A DNA stretch of 64,000 nucleotides, from positions 124,001 to 188,000 of the forward strand of contig NZ_JAJGNJ010000002.1 of NCBI RefSeq assembly GCF_020781835.1, in the 5' to 3' direction. The notes below the pieces were generated by a model. The model worked only from the letters and a program-made list of their open reading frames with translations, did no database searches and was not told the DNA's origin. This DNA is from Microbacterium testaceum (GTDB lineage Bacteria > Actinomycetota > Actinomycetes > Actinomycetales > Microbacteriaceae). How positions within the stretch are numbered: position 1 is the stretch's first letter; each line of letters begins with the position of its first letter. The position numbers were made by a program, and so were the translations under genes. Shown one piece after another: positions 56,869-64,000 of the stretch.

Positions 56869-57082
56869 ACTCCCGGAGGGTGCACCGCGCGGGCGGGGGT
56901 GCTGTCCCGTCCTGCGGGTCCTCGTTAGACACGCCGGTTCGGGATGCCGTGGCTCGGCGCGTCGGTCGGCGGACTCCGCGCGGCGGTCCGGGCCCGGCAT
57001 CCGCCCGACGACCCGGGCTGCGAGGTGGCACCCCGGAGCCGTTCGCGGGCTGCCGTGATCGCTCCGGCCCGGGCGCCCGCGC

Positions 57083-57799
57083 TCAGCCGCCGAGGGCCGC
57101 GAAGATCTGCTCGTAACGCTGCGCGGGTCCGAGGTTCAGGCCGGACTTGACGAAGGCCGCCCAGTCGTCGGCCAGCACCTCTTGCGCGCCCGACTCGACC
57201 GCGTCGAGGGCGGCGCCGGCCAGGGCGATCGGCGCGATCTTCGGACCGGGGACCCCGTCGGACATGTCGGTGTCGACCAGACCCATGTGCACCGCCACGA
57301 CATGCGTCGCCTGCGGTGCCAGCTCCAGGCGCGTGCTGTCGGTCAGCGCCCACGCCGCCGCCTTGGAGGCCGCGTAGGCGCCGGTCATCGGCGTCGCGAA
57401 CCACGACAGCGCGGAGACCACGTTGACGATCGCCCCGCCGCCGTTGCGGGCGAGCACCGGCGCGAACGCGCGGATCATCCGCAGGGGGCCGAAGAAGTTC
57501 GTCTCCATCTCGCGCCGGATGCTCGCCTCGTCTCCGGTCACCAGGGGTGAGCCGGTGGAGATGCCCGCGTTGTTGACGAGGACGTGCACGTCTCCCGCGA
57601 TGTCGGCCGCCGCCGCGATCTGCGCCGCGTCGGTGACGTCCAGCCGGACGCGCTCGACGTCGTCGGCCGTGATGCTGTCGATGTCGCGGGCGCCCGCGTA
57701 GATCTTGGCGGCACCGCGCCGCTTCGCCTCCTCGACGAATGCCGCTCCGATGCCGCGGTTCGCTCCGGTGATGAGGATGTTCCGACCTTCGATGTTCAC
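57083..57799 (-). CDS. SDR-family oxidoreductase
   Basis: SDR of 238 residues: TGANRGIG near the start, ARDIDSI (Arg after beta-2 suggests NADP), NNAG, Ser in VNVVSALS, catalytic YAASK. C-terminal region has VHMGLVDTDMS. Substrate unknown. Divergent from a TetR gene; two copies of a palindromic motif lie in the 85-bp gap between them, so it is the likely target of that regulator. Confidence 0.9.
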   Translation of the reverse strand: MNIEGRNILITGANRGIGAAFVEEAKRRGAAKIYAGARDIDSITADDVERVRLDVTDAAQIAAAADIAGDVHVLVNNAGISTGSPLVTGDEASIRREMETNFFGPLRMIRAFAPVLARNGGGAIVNVVSALSWFATPMTGAYAASKAAAWALTDSTRLELAPQATHVVAVHMGLVDTDMSDGVPGPKIAPIALAGAALDAVESGAQEVLADDWAAFVKSGLNLGPAQRYEQIFAALGG

Positions 57800-57810
57800 G
57801 AGGCGGACCT

Positions 57811-57868
57811 TTCTGTAGTGATCGCTATGAATGTAGGCGACCGTAACAGAGTTCTGTAGCGATCGTTA
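57811..57868. promoter_or_regulatory. Two operator copies TTCTGTAGYGATCGYTA
   Basis: Copy 1 at 57811-57827 and copy 2 at 57852-57868, 41 bp apart in the same orientation. Each is centred on near-palindromic TAGCGATCGTTA. Placed one near each divergent start (SDR and TetR), as expected for a TetR repressor covering both promoters. Confidence 0.7.
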
Positions 57869-57884
57869 ATGATAGAGTCCGAGG

Positions 57885-58451
57885 GTGACCGGACGACCGC
57901 GCAGCTTCGACCGCGACGCTGCGCTCGCGGTGGCCGTCGAGCTGTTCTGGCGTCAGGGGTTCGACCGCACGTCGATCGCCGAACTGACCGAGGCGACGGG
58001 GGTGAATCCGCCGAGTCTGTACGCGGCGTTCGGTGACAAGAAGTCGCTCTTCGAAGAGGCCGCGGGCGTCTACTTCGCGCGGACGTGCGAAGGGTTCGAC
58101 GCGGCGGCGGCCCTGCCCGATACGCGGACGGCGATGGCGCGCGTGCTGGACGACACCGCTCGCGCCCATACCGACACCACGACGCCGCCGGGATGCCTCC
58201 TGCTCACCGAGCCGCGCCTGTCGCTCCAGCGTGCGGCGCTGCACGACAGGCTTCGACGGCGGTTGGATCAAGGCGTGCGGGACGGCGACCTCCCCGCCGC
58301 GACCGACACCGACGCGCTCGCAACGTACTTCCTCGCCGTTCTCCGCGGCATGTCTGGGTTGGCCCGCGACGGCGGCACTTTCGACGAGGTGCGCGCCGTC
58401 GGGGCGACGGCATTGGCCGTCCTGCCGCCGTCGCCGCACGCGGGGGACTGA
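57885..58451 (+). CDS. TetR-family transcriptional regulator
   Basis: Regulator of 188 residues: HTH in residues ~5-50 (RSFDRDAALAVAVELFWRQGFDRTSIAELTEATGVNPPSLYAAFGDKKSLF), then a TetR_C-type effector domain containing TTPPGCLLLTEPRL. Such proteins (AcrR/YxaF-like) usually repress an adjacent divergent SDR or oxidoreductase gene, here 57083-57799. GTG start with GAGG close by. Ligand unknown. Confidence 0.9.
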   Translation: MTGRPRSFDRDAALAVAVELFWRQGFDRTSIAELTEATGVNPPSLYAAFGDKKSLFEEAAGVYFARTCEGFDAAAALPDTRTAMARVLDDTARAHTDTTTPPGCLLLTEPRLSLQRAALHDRLRRRLDQGVRDGDLPAATDTDALATYFLAVLRGMSGLARDGGTFDEVRAVGATALAVLPPSPHAGD

Positions 58452-58586
58452 CTCTCCGCTTCGTCGGAACTCAGCCCGACCCCCCTGGTCGGGCCGTGGA
58501 TGCCTCGCCGTCGCGCGATCGGTCGCCCGGCGTCGCCGCGGAGATGGGCGGCGTGCGGCCCTGGGGGATCGTGTGCGGAGAGATGG

Positions 58587-58630
58587 TTGCCACCGCGCGC
58601 GCCCGCTGCTAACGTGCAACCAAATGGTTG
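58587..58630 (+). promoter_or_regulatory. Leaderless promoter and operator of the ArsR gene
   Basis: TTGCCA (58587-58592), 17-bp spacer, TAACGT (58610-58615). The predicted transcription start is at or within 2 bases of the ATG at 58624, and no ribosome-binding site is present. Palindrome CAACCAAATGGTTG (58617-58630) spans the start site and overlaps the ATG; another half-site ATGGTTGCC overlaps the -35. Confidence 0.7.
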
Positions 58631-58989
58631 AACGAACTGCTCCCACCGACGTCGAGATCGACCGCGTGTTCCATGCGCTGGCCGACGCGACGCGGCGCGA
58701 CATCGTCCGGCGGACGCTGGTCGCCGAGCAGTCGGTGTCGGCGCTGGCCGCGGGCTACGCGATGTCGTTCGCGGCCGTGTCGAAGCACGTCGGAGTGCTC
58801 GTCGAAGCCGGACTCGTCCGCAAACGCGCCGAGGGGAGGGAGCGTCTCGTGAGCGCCGAACCCGAGGCCATCGCGCGCGTGCAGCGACTCCTCCGCTCCT
58901 ACGAAGACCTCTGGCGCGGGCGCATCGACCGCCTCGACGCCCTCCTCACCGAAGACCCGGATGCCACGGCATCCAGCCAGCCGAACTGA
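58624..58989 (+). CDS. ArsR-family transcriptional regulator
   Basis: Winged-helix regulator of 121 residues: VFHALADATRRDIVRRTLVAEQSVSALAAGYAMSFAAVSKHVGVLVEAGLVRKRAEGRERLVS. The metal Cys motif (ELCVCDL) of arsenic sensors is absent, as in the YczG/SdpR-like subgroup next to AHSA1 genes. Its ATG appears to be the transcription start (leaderless). The operator palindrome overlaps the ATG, indicating autorepression. The AHSA1 gene follows 18 bp downstream. Confidence 0.9.
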   Translation: MVERTAPTDVEIDRVFHALADATRRDIVRRTLVAEQSVSALAAGYAMSFAAVSKHVGVLVEAGLVRKRAEGRERLVSAEPEAIARVQRLLRSYEDLWRGRIDRLDALLTEDPDATASSQPN

Positions 58990-59007
58990 GAAACGAAGGA
59001 GTCCCTC

Positions 59008-59985
59008 ATGCCCGTCACCTCTATCGAGAGCGATGTCGAATCGCTCACCATGACGCTCGTCGCCGACTTCCCGGTCCCGCCGGAGCGGTTGTGGGCGGTG
59101 TTCACCGACCCGCGTCAGCTCGAGCGGTTCTGGGGCCCTCCCGGCTACCCGGCCACGTTCGACGTCTTCGACTTCACGCCCGGCGGGTGGGCGAAGTACC
59201 ACATGACCTCGCCGCAGGGCGAGCGATACGGCGGGGCGTGGAAGTTCGTCTCGATCGACCCGCCGCGGGGGTTCGAGGTCATCGACGCCTTCGCCGACGA
59301 GAACGGCGAGCCGAACGACGACATGCCGTCGATGCGCATGGTGTTCTCGTTCGACGCGACGCCCGACGGGTCGCGGCTGACGAACACGAGCTACTTCGCC
59401 TCGGCCGAGGCGCTCGACCAGGTCGTGGCGATGGGTGCCGTCGAGGGGTCGCGGCTGGCGATGAATCAGCTCGACGCCGTCCTGCAGGACCTGCGCTCGT
59501 ACGCCCAGGGCAAGGGCACGCAGCTCGAGGTGCTCGACGACCAGCACGTGCGCATCACGCGGCTCATCGATGGTCCGCGCGATCTCGTGTGGCGCGCGCA
59601 CACCGATCCCGACCTGATGCGACGGTGGCTGCTGGGCCCCGACGGCTGGCGGATGACCGAGTGCGAGATCGGCGACACCGTCGGCGCGCCCTACCGCACG
59701 GCGTGGGCGCCCGAGCCCGGCACCGAGGGTGAGGCGTTCGGCTTCGACGGTGAGGTGTTGTTGATCGACGCGCCGCGCCGCGTGGTGCAGACCGAGCGCA
59801 TGACCGGCACCGATCTGCCGTCGACGACGAATGACCTGTCGCTCTACGAGGAGGACGGCGTGACGCTCCTGACGCTCCTCATCGAGTATCCGGATGCCGC
59901 CACCCGCGACGCCGTGCTCGCCACGGGCATGATCGACGGGATGGAGGCCAGCTACCGCCGGCTCGAGGGCGTGCTCGTCGGCTGA
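59008..59985 (+). CDS. Two-domain AHSA1/SRPBCC protein
   Basis: Protein of 325 residues consisting of two AHSA1-like (Activator of Hsp90 ATPase-type) domains in tandem: residues ~12-160 (LVADFPVPPERLWAVFTDPRQLERFWGPPGYP...GGWAKYHMTSPQGERYGGAWKFVSIDPPRGFEVIDAFAD) and ~175-320 (RITRLIDGPRDLVWRAHTDPDLMRRWLLGPDGW...). Each has a hydrophobic cavity fold; ligands are unknown. Co-transcribed with the upstream ArsR gene, a pairing frequent in actinobacteria. AACGAAGGAG precedes the ATG. Confidence 0.88.
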   Translation: MPVTSIESDVESLTMTLVADFPVPPERLWAVFTDPRQLERFWGPPGYPATFDVFDFTPGGWAKYHMTSPQGERYGGAWKFVSIDPPRGFEVIDAFADENGEPNDDMPSMRMVFSFDATPDGSRLTNTSYFASAEALDQVVAMGAVEGSRLAMNQLDAVLQDLRSYAQGKGTQLEVLDDQHVRITRLIDGPRDLVWRAHTDPDLMRRWLLGPDGWRMTECEIGDTVGAPYRTAWAPEPGTEGEAFGFDGEVLLIDAPRRVVQTERMTGTDLPSTTNDLSLYEEDGVTLLTLLIEYPDAATRDAVLATGMIDGMEASYRRLEGVLVG

Positions 59986-60029
59986 GACGGCATGCCGGGA
60001 CTCGGCGCCGCGGAGGGTGCGGCGCCGAG

Positions 60030-60473
60030 TCAGGCCGCGGGAGCCGCGCGGCGCACGAGCTCGCGGATCTTCTGTTCGACTTCGGGCGTGACCTCGAGCA
60101 CCGCGTACGACACCGGCCACATCGGTCCGTCGTCGAGCTGCGCCGTCTCGTCGAAGCTCACCGTGCCGTAGCGGGTCTTGAACTTCGAGGCGGGCTGGAA
60201 GAACACGACGACCTTGCCGTCCTTCGCGTACGCCGGGAAGCCGTAGAAGGTCTTCGGGTTCAGGTGCGGCGCCTCCTCGAGCACGATCACGTGCACGCGC
60301 TCCGCGATCGCGCGGTCACTGCCCTCGAGCTTGTCGATCGCGTCGAGGCAGGCCTGGTTCTCCTTCTCGAGCTTCGCCGCGCCCTTCAGGCCCTTCATGG
60401 ACCGCAGCTCCTCGGCACGCTGCTGCATCGCCGCTCGTTCTTCGTCGCTGAATCCCGCTCCGCTGGCCGCCAT
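60030..60473 (-). CDS. DUF1801-like (YdhG-type) protein
   Basis: Protein of 147 residues. N-terminal helix FSDEERAAMQQRAEELRSMKG, then the family core KTFYGFPAYAKDGKVVVFFQPASKFKTRYGTVSF, resembling the iron-chaperone-like DUF1801 fold. The C-terminal YAVLEVTPEVEQKIRELVRRA is typical as well. A longer frame to 60527 has no protein character. Function unknown. It converges with the AHSA1 gene (44 bp apart). Confidence 0.8.
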   Translation of the reverse strand: MAASGAGFSDEERAAMQQRAEELRSMKGLKGAAKLEKENQACLDAIDKLEGSDRAIAERVHVIVLEEAPHLNPKTFYGFPAYAKDGKVVVFFQPASKFKTRYGTVSFDETAQLDDGPMWPVSYAVLEVTPEVEQKIRELVRRAAPAA

Positions 60474-60531
60474 GGCATCCGTCCTTCCGGTGTCGTCGCT
60501 CCGCAGAATAGCGCCGCCCGCCCACACTCGC

Positions 60532-60832
60532 TCAGTGATTCGCGTTCGCTCCGTCGTCGTGCCGTGGATGCCGCTGAGGTTGTGCGGATCGCTGAGCTTG
60601 TGCCGGGGGCGATCCGGCGCACTGCGCGCGGCGTGGGGGTGCGGCGCAGGTTCAGTGATTCGCGTTCGCTCAGTCGTGGTGCCGTGGATGCGGCTGAGGT
60701 TGTGCGGATCGCTGAGCTTGTGCGGCGCCCCGGAGGCGCGGGGCGGGGTGCGGCGCAGCCTCGGTAATTCGCGCGGGGTGAGTTGCCGGGGGGTGGATGC
60801 CGCTGAGGTTGTGCGGATCGCTGAGGTTGTGC
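60532..60832. repeat. Three copies of a ~120-bp intergenic repeat
   Basis: Copies begin at ~60532, ~60652 and ~60763. The most constant part (60573-60603, 60693-60723, 60802-60832) is itself a tandem pair of GCTGAGSTTGTGC separated by GGATC. Copies 1 and 2 are in exact 120-bp register and share CAGTGATTCGCGTTCGCT and GTGCCGTGGATG; copy 3 is shortened. The gene-free gap runs from 60474 to 60879 (406 bp) between the DUF1801 and sufU genes. Confidence 0.85.
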
Positions 60833-60879
60833 CGCATCGCGAGGGCGTGCGGAGTGCTCAGCTACGGCTCGGGGGGGGG

Positions 60880-61335
60880 TCAGGCCTGGCGGAGCCCCTC
60901 CTCGAGCGCGACCCACGCGAGCATCGCGCACTTCACGCGGGCGGTGTACTTCGAGACGCCGGAGAGGGCCGCGGCGTCGCCGAAGGTCTCCTCGTCGAGG
61001 GTGATCTGGCCGCGTGAACGCAGGGCTTCGCGGAACTTCGAGATGAGCTCCTCGGCGTCGGCCTTCGGCATCCCGTCGTCCCCGCCGTCCTCGTCGAGCA
61101 GGGCGACGAGCATCGACGCCGAGGCCTGTGAGATCGAGCAGCCCGCGCCCTCCCAGCTGACGGATGCCACCCGGTCACCGTCGACGTCGACCCGCAGCGT
61201 GATCTCGTCACCGCAGATCGGGTTGCGCTGGTGCACGGTGGCGCTGTGGGCGCCGGGTTCGGCCAGTCCGAAACCGCGGCGGTTCTTCGAATGATCGAGG
61301 ATCAGCTCCTGGTACAGCGACTCCAGCCCGCTCAT
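60880..61335 (-). CDS. sufU: SUF-system sulfur relay/scaffold protein SufU
   Basis: Protein of 151 residues with three conserved Cys that bind Zn and accept sulfur: RNPICGDEI, WEGAGCSISQASAS and ARVKCAMLAW, plus the typical opening LESLYQELILDHSKNRRGFGL. In Gram-positive bacteria SufU takes persulfide from SufS for iron-sulfur cluster assembly. ATGA overlap with sufS. The other suf genes (sufB, C, D) are not in the window. Confidence 0.95.
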   Translation of the reverse strand: MSGLESLYQELILDHSKNRRGFGLAEPGAHSATVHQRNPICGDEITLRVDVDGDRVASVSWEGAGCSISQASASMLVALLDEDGGDDGMPKADAEELISKFREALRSRGQITLDEETFGDAAALSGVSKYTARVKCAMLAWVALEEGLRQA

Positions 61336-62579
61336 GCCACCGCCCCCACGCCGAAGAAGCTGCGGACGCCGGAGACGGCATCCAGGAAGGTGTCGATCTC
61401 CTCGGCGGTGGTGTGGATCGCGGCGCTCGCGCGCACCGACGCCGTCAGTCCGAAGCGGCGGTGCAGCGGCTGGGCGCAGTGGTGCCCGACGCGCACGGCG
61501 ACGCCACGGCTGTCGAGGAACTGGCCCACATCGTGCGCGTGGACGCCCTCGACGTCGAAGGCCTGCAGGGCGACGCGGTCGGCGGCATCCGTGTCTCCGA
61601 GCAGACGGATGCCATCGATCGAGCGCAGTCCTTCTCGCATGCGCCGCTCGAGCGCGGCCTCGTGCGCGTGGGCGGCGTCGCGGTCGAGGCCGCCGAACCA
61701 GCGCACGGCGGCGGCGAGAGCCACGGCCTGCGAGACCGGCTGCGTGCCCGGCTCGAAACGCTGCGGCGGAGGGAGGAACTCGGCCTTCTCGAGCGTGACC
61801 GTCGTGATCATGGACCCGCCGGTGGTGAAGGGCGGGAGGGAGTCGAGCACCTCGTCGCGGCCCCAGAGCCCGCCGATCGCATACGGACCGAAGATCTTGT
61901 GGCCGGAGAAGACGGCCAGGTCGACGCCGGATGCCGGGAGGTCGAGGCGCAGGTGCGGTGCCGACTGGCACGCATCGAGCACCGTCAGCGCGCCGACGCT
62001 CTTCGCGAGGGCGACGAGTTCGGCGACCGGGTTCACGATGCCGAGGACGTTCGACACGTGCGGGAAGGCGACGACCTTGGTGCGCGCGCCGATGAGCTCG
62101 GCCGCGGCCGCGAGGTCGAGGGTGCCGTCGTCGTGCACCGGGATGTGGCGCAGGCGCGCCCCGGTACGGGCGGCGAGCTCCTGCCACGGGATGAGGTTCG
62201 CGTGGTGCTCGGCTTCGGTGACCACGATCTCGTCGCCCTCGCGCAGGCTCCCGGCATAGCCGAGCGAACCGGCGACGAGGTTGAGGCCGGCCGTCGCGCC
62301 CGAGGTCCAGACGAGCTGCTCGGGCTCTGCGCCGACGAAGCCGGCGACGGTGGCGCGGGCGTCTTCGAACAGCTCGGTCGCCTCCGCCGCGAGGGAGTGC
62401 GCGCCGCGGTGGACGGCGGAGTTCGCGCGCTCGAGGAATTCGCGCTCGGCATCGAGCACGGCGCGCGGCTTCTGGCTCGTCGCTGCGGAGTCGAGATAGA
62501 CCAGCGGCCGACCGTCGACCTCGGTGCCGAGGATCGGGAACTCGGCGCGCACGGCGGCCACGTCGAAGGGGAGTGTCAC
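61332..62579 (-). CDS. sufS: Cysteine desulfurase SufS
   Basis: PLP-dependent enzyme of 415 residues that releases sulfur from cysteine as persulfide. Motifs: VYLDSAATSQKP, EAEHHANLIPWQELA, LDACQSAPH, the PLP Lys in VFSGHKIFGPYAIGGLWGR, and the catalytic Cys in RVGHHCAQPLHRRFG. Group II desulfurase. GTG start with GGAGGGG nearby. The sufU gene follows with a 4-bp overlap and forms its partner. Confidence 0.95.
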   Translation of the reverse strand: MTLPFDVAAVRAEFPILGTEVDGRPLVYLDSAATSQKPRAVLDAEREFLERANSAVHRGAHSLAAEATELFEDARATVAGFVGAEPEQLVWTSGATAGLNLVAGSLGYAGSLREGDEIVVTEAEHHANLIPWQELAARTGARLRHIPVHDDGTLDLAAAAELIGARTKVVAFPHVSNVLGIVNPVAELVALAKSVGALTVLDACQSAPHLRLDLPASGVDLAVFSGHKIFGPYAIGGLWGRDEVLDSLPPFTTGGSMITTVTLEKAEFLPPPQRFEPGTQPVSQAVALAAAVRWFGGLDRDAAHAHEAALERRMREGLRSIDGIRLLGDTDAADRVALQAFDVEGVHAHDVGQFLDSRGVAVRVGHHCAQPLHRRFGLTASVRASAAIHTTAEEIDTFLDAVSGVRSFFGVGAVA

Positions 62580-62630
62580 CCCTCCAGGCTACGCCGCGGC
62601 GCGTGAGCGCGGGTGGGGCCGGACGGGCGG

Positions 62631-62710
62631 CGCCGCGGGTTCGGGACGCCGCGGGTTCGCGGCGCCGCGGGTTCGGGACGCCGCGGGTTCGGGACGCCGC
62701 GGGTTCGGAG
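62631..62710. repeat. 16-bp tandem repeat, five copies
   Basis: Unit CGCCGCGGGTTCGGGA at 62631, 62647, 62663, 62679 and 62695, exact period 16, with GCGG replacing GGGA in copy 2 and GGAG in copy 5. No gene overlaps it; it lies in the 304-bp gap between sufS (start 62579) and the kdpE stop. Confidence 0.85.
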
Positions 62711-62716
62711 CTCCCC

Positions 62717-62802
62717 GTGCCGGGCTCCGGAGTTTTCGCGCTGGCGCGGGCCGGATGCCGCGTTCAGGCGCCACCACAGCAGAATTCTCCGGAGTCCGGC
62801 AC
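62717..62802. terminator. Long inverted repeat downstream of kdpE
   Basis: 16-bp arms (62717-62732 and 62787-62802) with one mismatch (GTGCCGGGCTCCGGAG against GTGCCGGACTCCGGAG). Weaker pairing extends inward. It lies about 80 bp past the kdpE stop on the minus strand, where a terminator would be. The 54-nt interior is long for an intrinsic terminator, so a different role is possible. Confidence 0.5.
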
Positions 62803-62883
62803 AGGTCGACGGCGGCGCCGACCCTGCCCGGCCGAACGGCGACCTCGTCGCGAGCCCGGCATGGCCGCGAGCCGGCCCAGGGG

Positions 62884-63555
62884 CTACAGCACCAGGCGGT
62901 AGCCCATCCCCTGCTCGGTGAGCAGGTGCGCCGGCGCCGAGGGCTCCGCCTCGAGCTTCTTGCGCAGCTGCGACATGTACAGGCGGAGATAGCCGCTGTC
63001 GGCGACCTGTTCGCTGGCCCAGATCTCCTTCAACAGCGTCTGCCGCGTCACGAGCGAGCCGGGGTGGCGGGCGAGGAACTCCAGCATCCGCCACTCGGTC
63101 GGGGTGAGGTGCACGCGGGCTCCGGCGCGCGTGACGGCCTTGGCGGCCAGGTCGACCTCGACGTCGCCGAACCGGACGACCGACTCGCCGCCGGAGGGGA
63201 CCGAGCGCCGCGCGTGCACCCGCAGCCGCGCGAGCAGCTCGTCGATCTGGAACGGCTTGGTGACGTAGTCGTCGGCGCCGGCGTCGAGCGCCTCGACCTT
63301 GTCGGCCGAGCCCGTGCGTCCGGAGACGACGATGATCGGTGCCGTCGTCCACCCCCGCAGCGCCTCGATCACCCGCACGCCATCGAGGTGCGGCATCCCG
63401 AGGTCGAGGAGCACGATGTCGGGGTGCGCCTGGGCGGCGAGCGTGATCGCCGCAGCGCCGTCGGCTGCGGCGACGACGTCGTAGCCGTGCGCGACGAGGG
63501 TGATGCGCAGCGCCCGGACGAGCTGCGGGTCGTCGTCGGCGATCAGAACCTTCAC
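62884..63555 (-). CDS. kdpE: KdpE-type response regulator
   Basis: OmpR/PhoB-class regulator of 223 residues: receiver domain with DDD pair, phospho-acceptor Asp in IVLLDLGMPHLDG, Thr/Ser switch in IVVSGRTGSADK, Lys in YVTKPF; then a winged helix with HLTPTEWRMLEFLARHPGSLVTRQTLLKEIW. The last segment SEQVADSGYLRLYMSQLRKKLE is typical of KdpE. It would activate a high-affinity K+ ATPase operon not seen here. ATGA overlap with kdpD. Confidence 0.93.
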   Translation of the reverse strand: MKVLIADDDPQLVRALRITLVAHGYDVVAAADGAAAITLAAQAHPDIVLLDLGMPHLDGVRVIEALRGWTTAPIIVVSGRTGSADKVEALDAGADDYVTKPFQIDELLARLRVHARRSVPSGGESVVRFGDVEVDLAAKAVTRAGARVHLTPTEWRMLEFLARHPGSLVTRQTLLKEIWASEQVADSGYLRLYMSQLRKKLEAEPSAPAHLLTEQGMGYRLVL

Positions 63556-64000
63556 GGCGTCTCCCTCGCGATTCCGGATGCCACGGCCCCCGCGCTCTCC
63601 ACGGGCAGGGCGATCACCATGGTGAGTCCGCCGCCGGGGGTGTCCTCGGGTGTCAGCGTGCCGCCCATCCCCTCGGCGAAGCCCCGCGACAGGGCCAGCC
63701 CGAGGCCCAGCCCGACGGTGTTGTCCGTGTCGCCGAGGCGCTGGAAGGGCGCGAACATGTCGCCGCGGCGCTCGGGCGCGACGCCGGGGCCGTGATCGAT
63801 GACGCGGATCTGCGCCACCTCCCCGAGTCTGCTCGTCGCGACGCGGGCGGGCTGTCCCCCGGGAGTGAAGCGCACGGCGTTGCTCAGCACGTTCACGAGC
63901 ACGCGCTGCAGCAGCACCGGGTCGGCGCGCAGCGCGGGCAGGTCGGGGTCGAGGGCCAGTTCGACGTCGGCGGGACCGAGGTCCAGTTCGTCGAGCGCCG
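63552..64000 (-). CDS. kdpD: KdpD-type sensor histidine kinase, 3' end
   Basis: Only the last ~148 residues are in the window: the HATPase domain with N-box VNVLSNAVRFTPGG, G1 IDHGPGV, F-box FAPFQRLG and G2 GLGLGLALSRG. The gene continues past position 64000, so the His box, the membrane helices and any N-terminal Kdp universal-stress/osmosensor domains are not visible. Assignment to KdpD rests on the adjacent KdpE. Confidence 0.85.
   Translation of the reverse strand, partial: ALDELDLGPADVELALDPDLPALRADPVLLQRVLVNVLSNAVRFTPGGQPARVATSRLGEVAQIRVIDHGPGVAPERRGDMFAPFQRLGDTDNTVGLGLGLALSRGFAEGMGGTLTPEDTPGGGLTMVIALPVESAGAVASGIARETP

Noticed and set aside
56869..57082. Gene between the monooxygenase and SDR genes
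   Set aside because: Short frames only, none with a ribosome-binding site or protein-like composition.
60532..60832. Possible CRISPR or IS end
   Set aside because: Similarity runs through the whole 120-bp unit, copies 1 and 2 are in exact register, and no transposase frame is present.

Overview
The window is very GC-rich and densely coded. Starts are mostly ATG or GTG, and many neighbouring genes overlap by 4 bp (ATGA or GTGA). The gene content fits a Gram-positive actinobacterium, most likely Microbacterium or a close relative: NucS-type mismatch endonuclease, SufU/SufS, CsoR-controlled copper ATPases, CitA-like citrate synthase and mycobacterial-type KdpDE. The genus assignment is inference from gene content and base usage. 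I saw no rRNA, tRNA, CRISPR array, transposase or phage gene.

Layout. 1-4191 (minus strand) is a copper-export operon reading csoR, copZ, copA, copB, with copB cut by the window edge and a palindromic operator in front of csoR. 4229-13939 is mixed housekeeping: a GNAT protein, a GntR regulator broken by a one-base frameshift, a cold-shock gene behind a structured leader, a rhomboid-like/DUF2156 membrane protein, a NagA-like protein lacking a usual metal ligand, a HAD phosphatase, nucS, and a divergent MFS/LacI pair sharing a palindrome. 14036-20402 is a complete Mrp-type Na+/H+ antiporter operon (A fused with B, then C, D, E, F, G). 20565-26421 (minus strand) holds a DHA2-type drug exporter, an SRPBCC protein and a TetR - degenerate ABC ATPase - YhgE/Pip operon with a 26-bp palindrome in front. 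26626-32332 carries argG, purA, a lactonase-family protein, an AI-2E family permease and chorismate mutase. 32726-35973 is a ProVWX-type glycine betaine/proline uptake operon.

36010-39080 holds small or uncharacterised genes, including two tandem paralogous membrane-anchored proteins. 39122-41503 is purL. 41788-50186 combines molybdenum enzymology (an FdhF/YdeP-type oxidoreductase, FdhD, MoeA, MobA and a small MobA neighbour) with a second copper-related locus (His-rich membrane protein, YcnI, CopC). 50321-52664 has two divergent citrate synthase homologues; the minus-strand one carries an N-terminal DNA-binding domain and a palindrome lies just in front of its start. 53223-60473 is rich in regulators: SDR proteins, two XRE-cupin regulators divergent from an FMN monooxygenase, a TetR/SDR pair with duplicated operators, and an apparently leaderless ArsR gene followed by a two-domain AHSA1 protein. 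60880-62579 is sufS-sufU, and 62884-64000 is kdpE followed by the 3' end of kdpD.

The regulatory DNA is unusually legible: at least seven regulator genes have a palindrome or repeated palindrome in the adjacent promoter. Intergenic space also contains several repeat families: a mirror-symmetric array at 20472-20540, a 30-bp tandem array at 38791, ~98-bp units at 47252, ~120-bp units at 60532 with a diverged relative at 54135, and a 16-bp array at 62631. Across the whole window the heptamer GGATGCC (and its complement GGCATCC) recurs on both strands, often built from otherwise uncommon synonymous codons.
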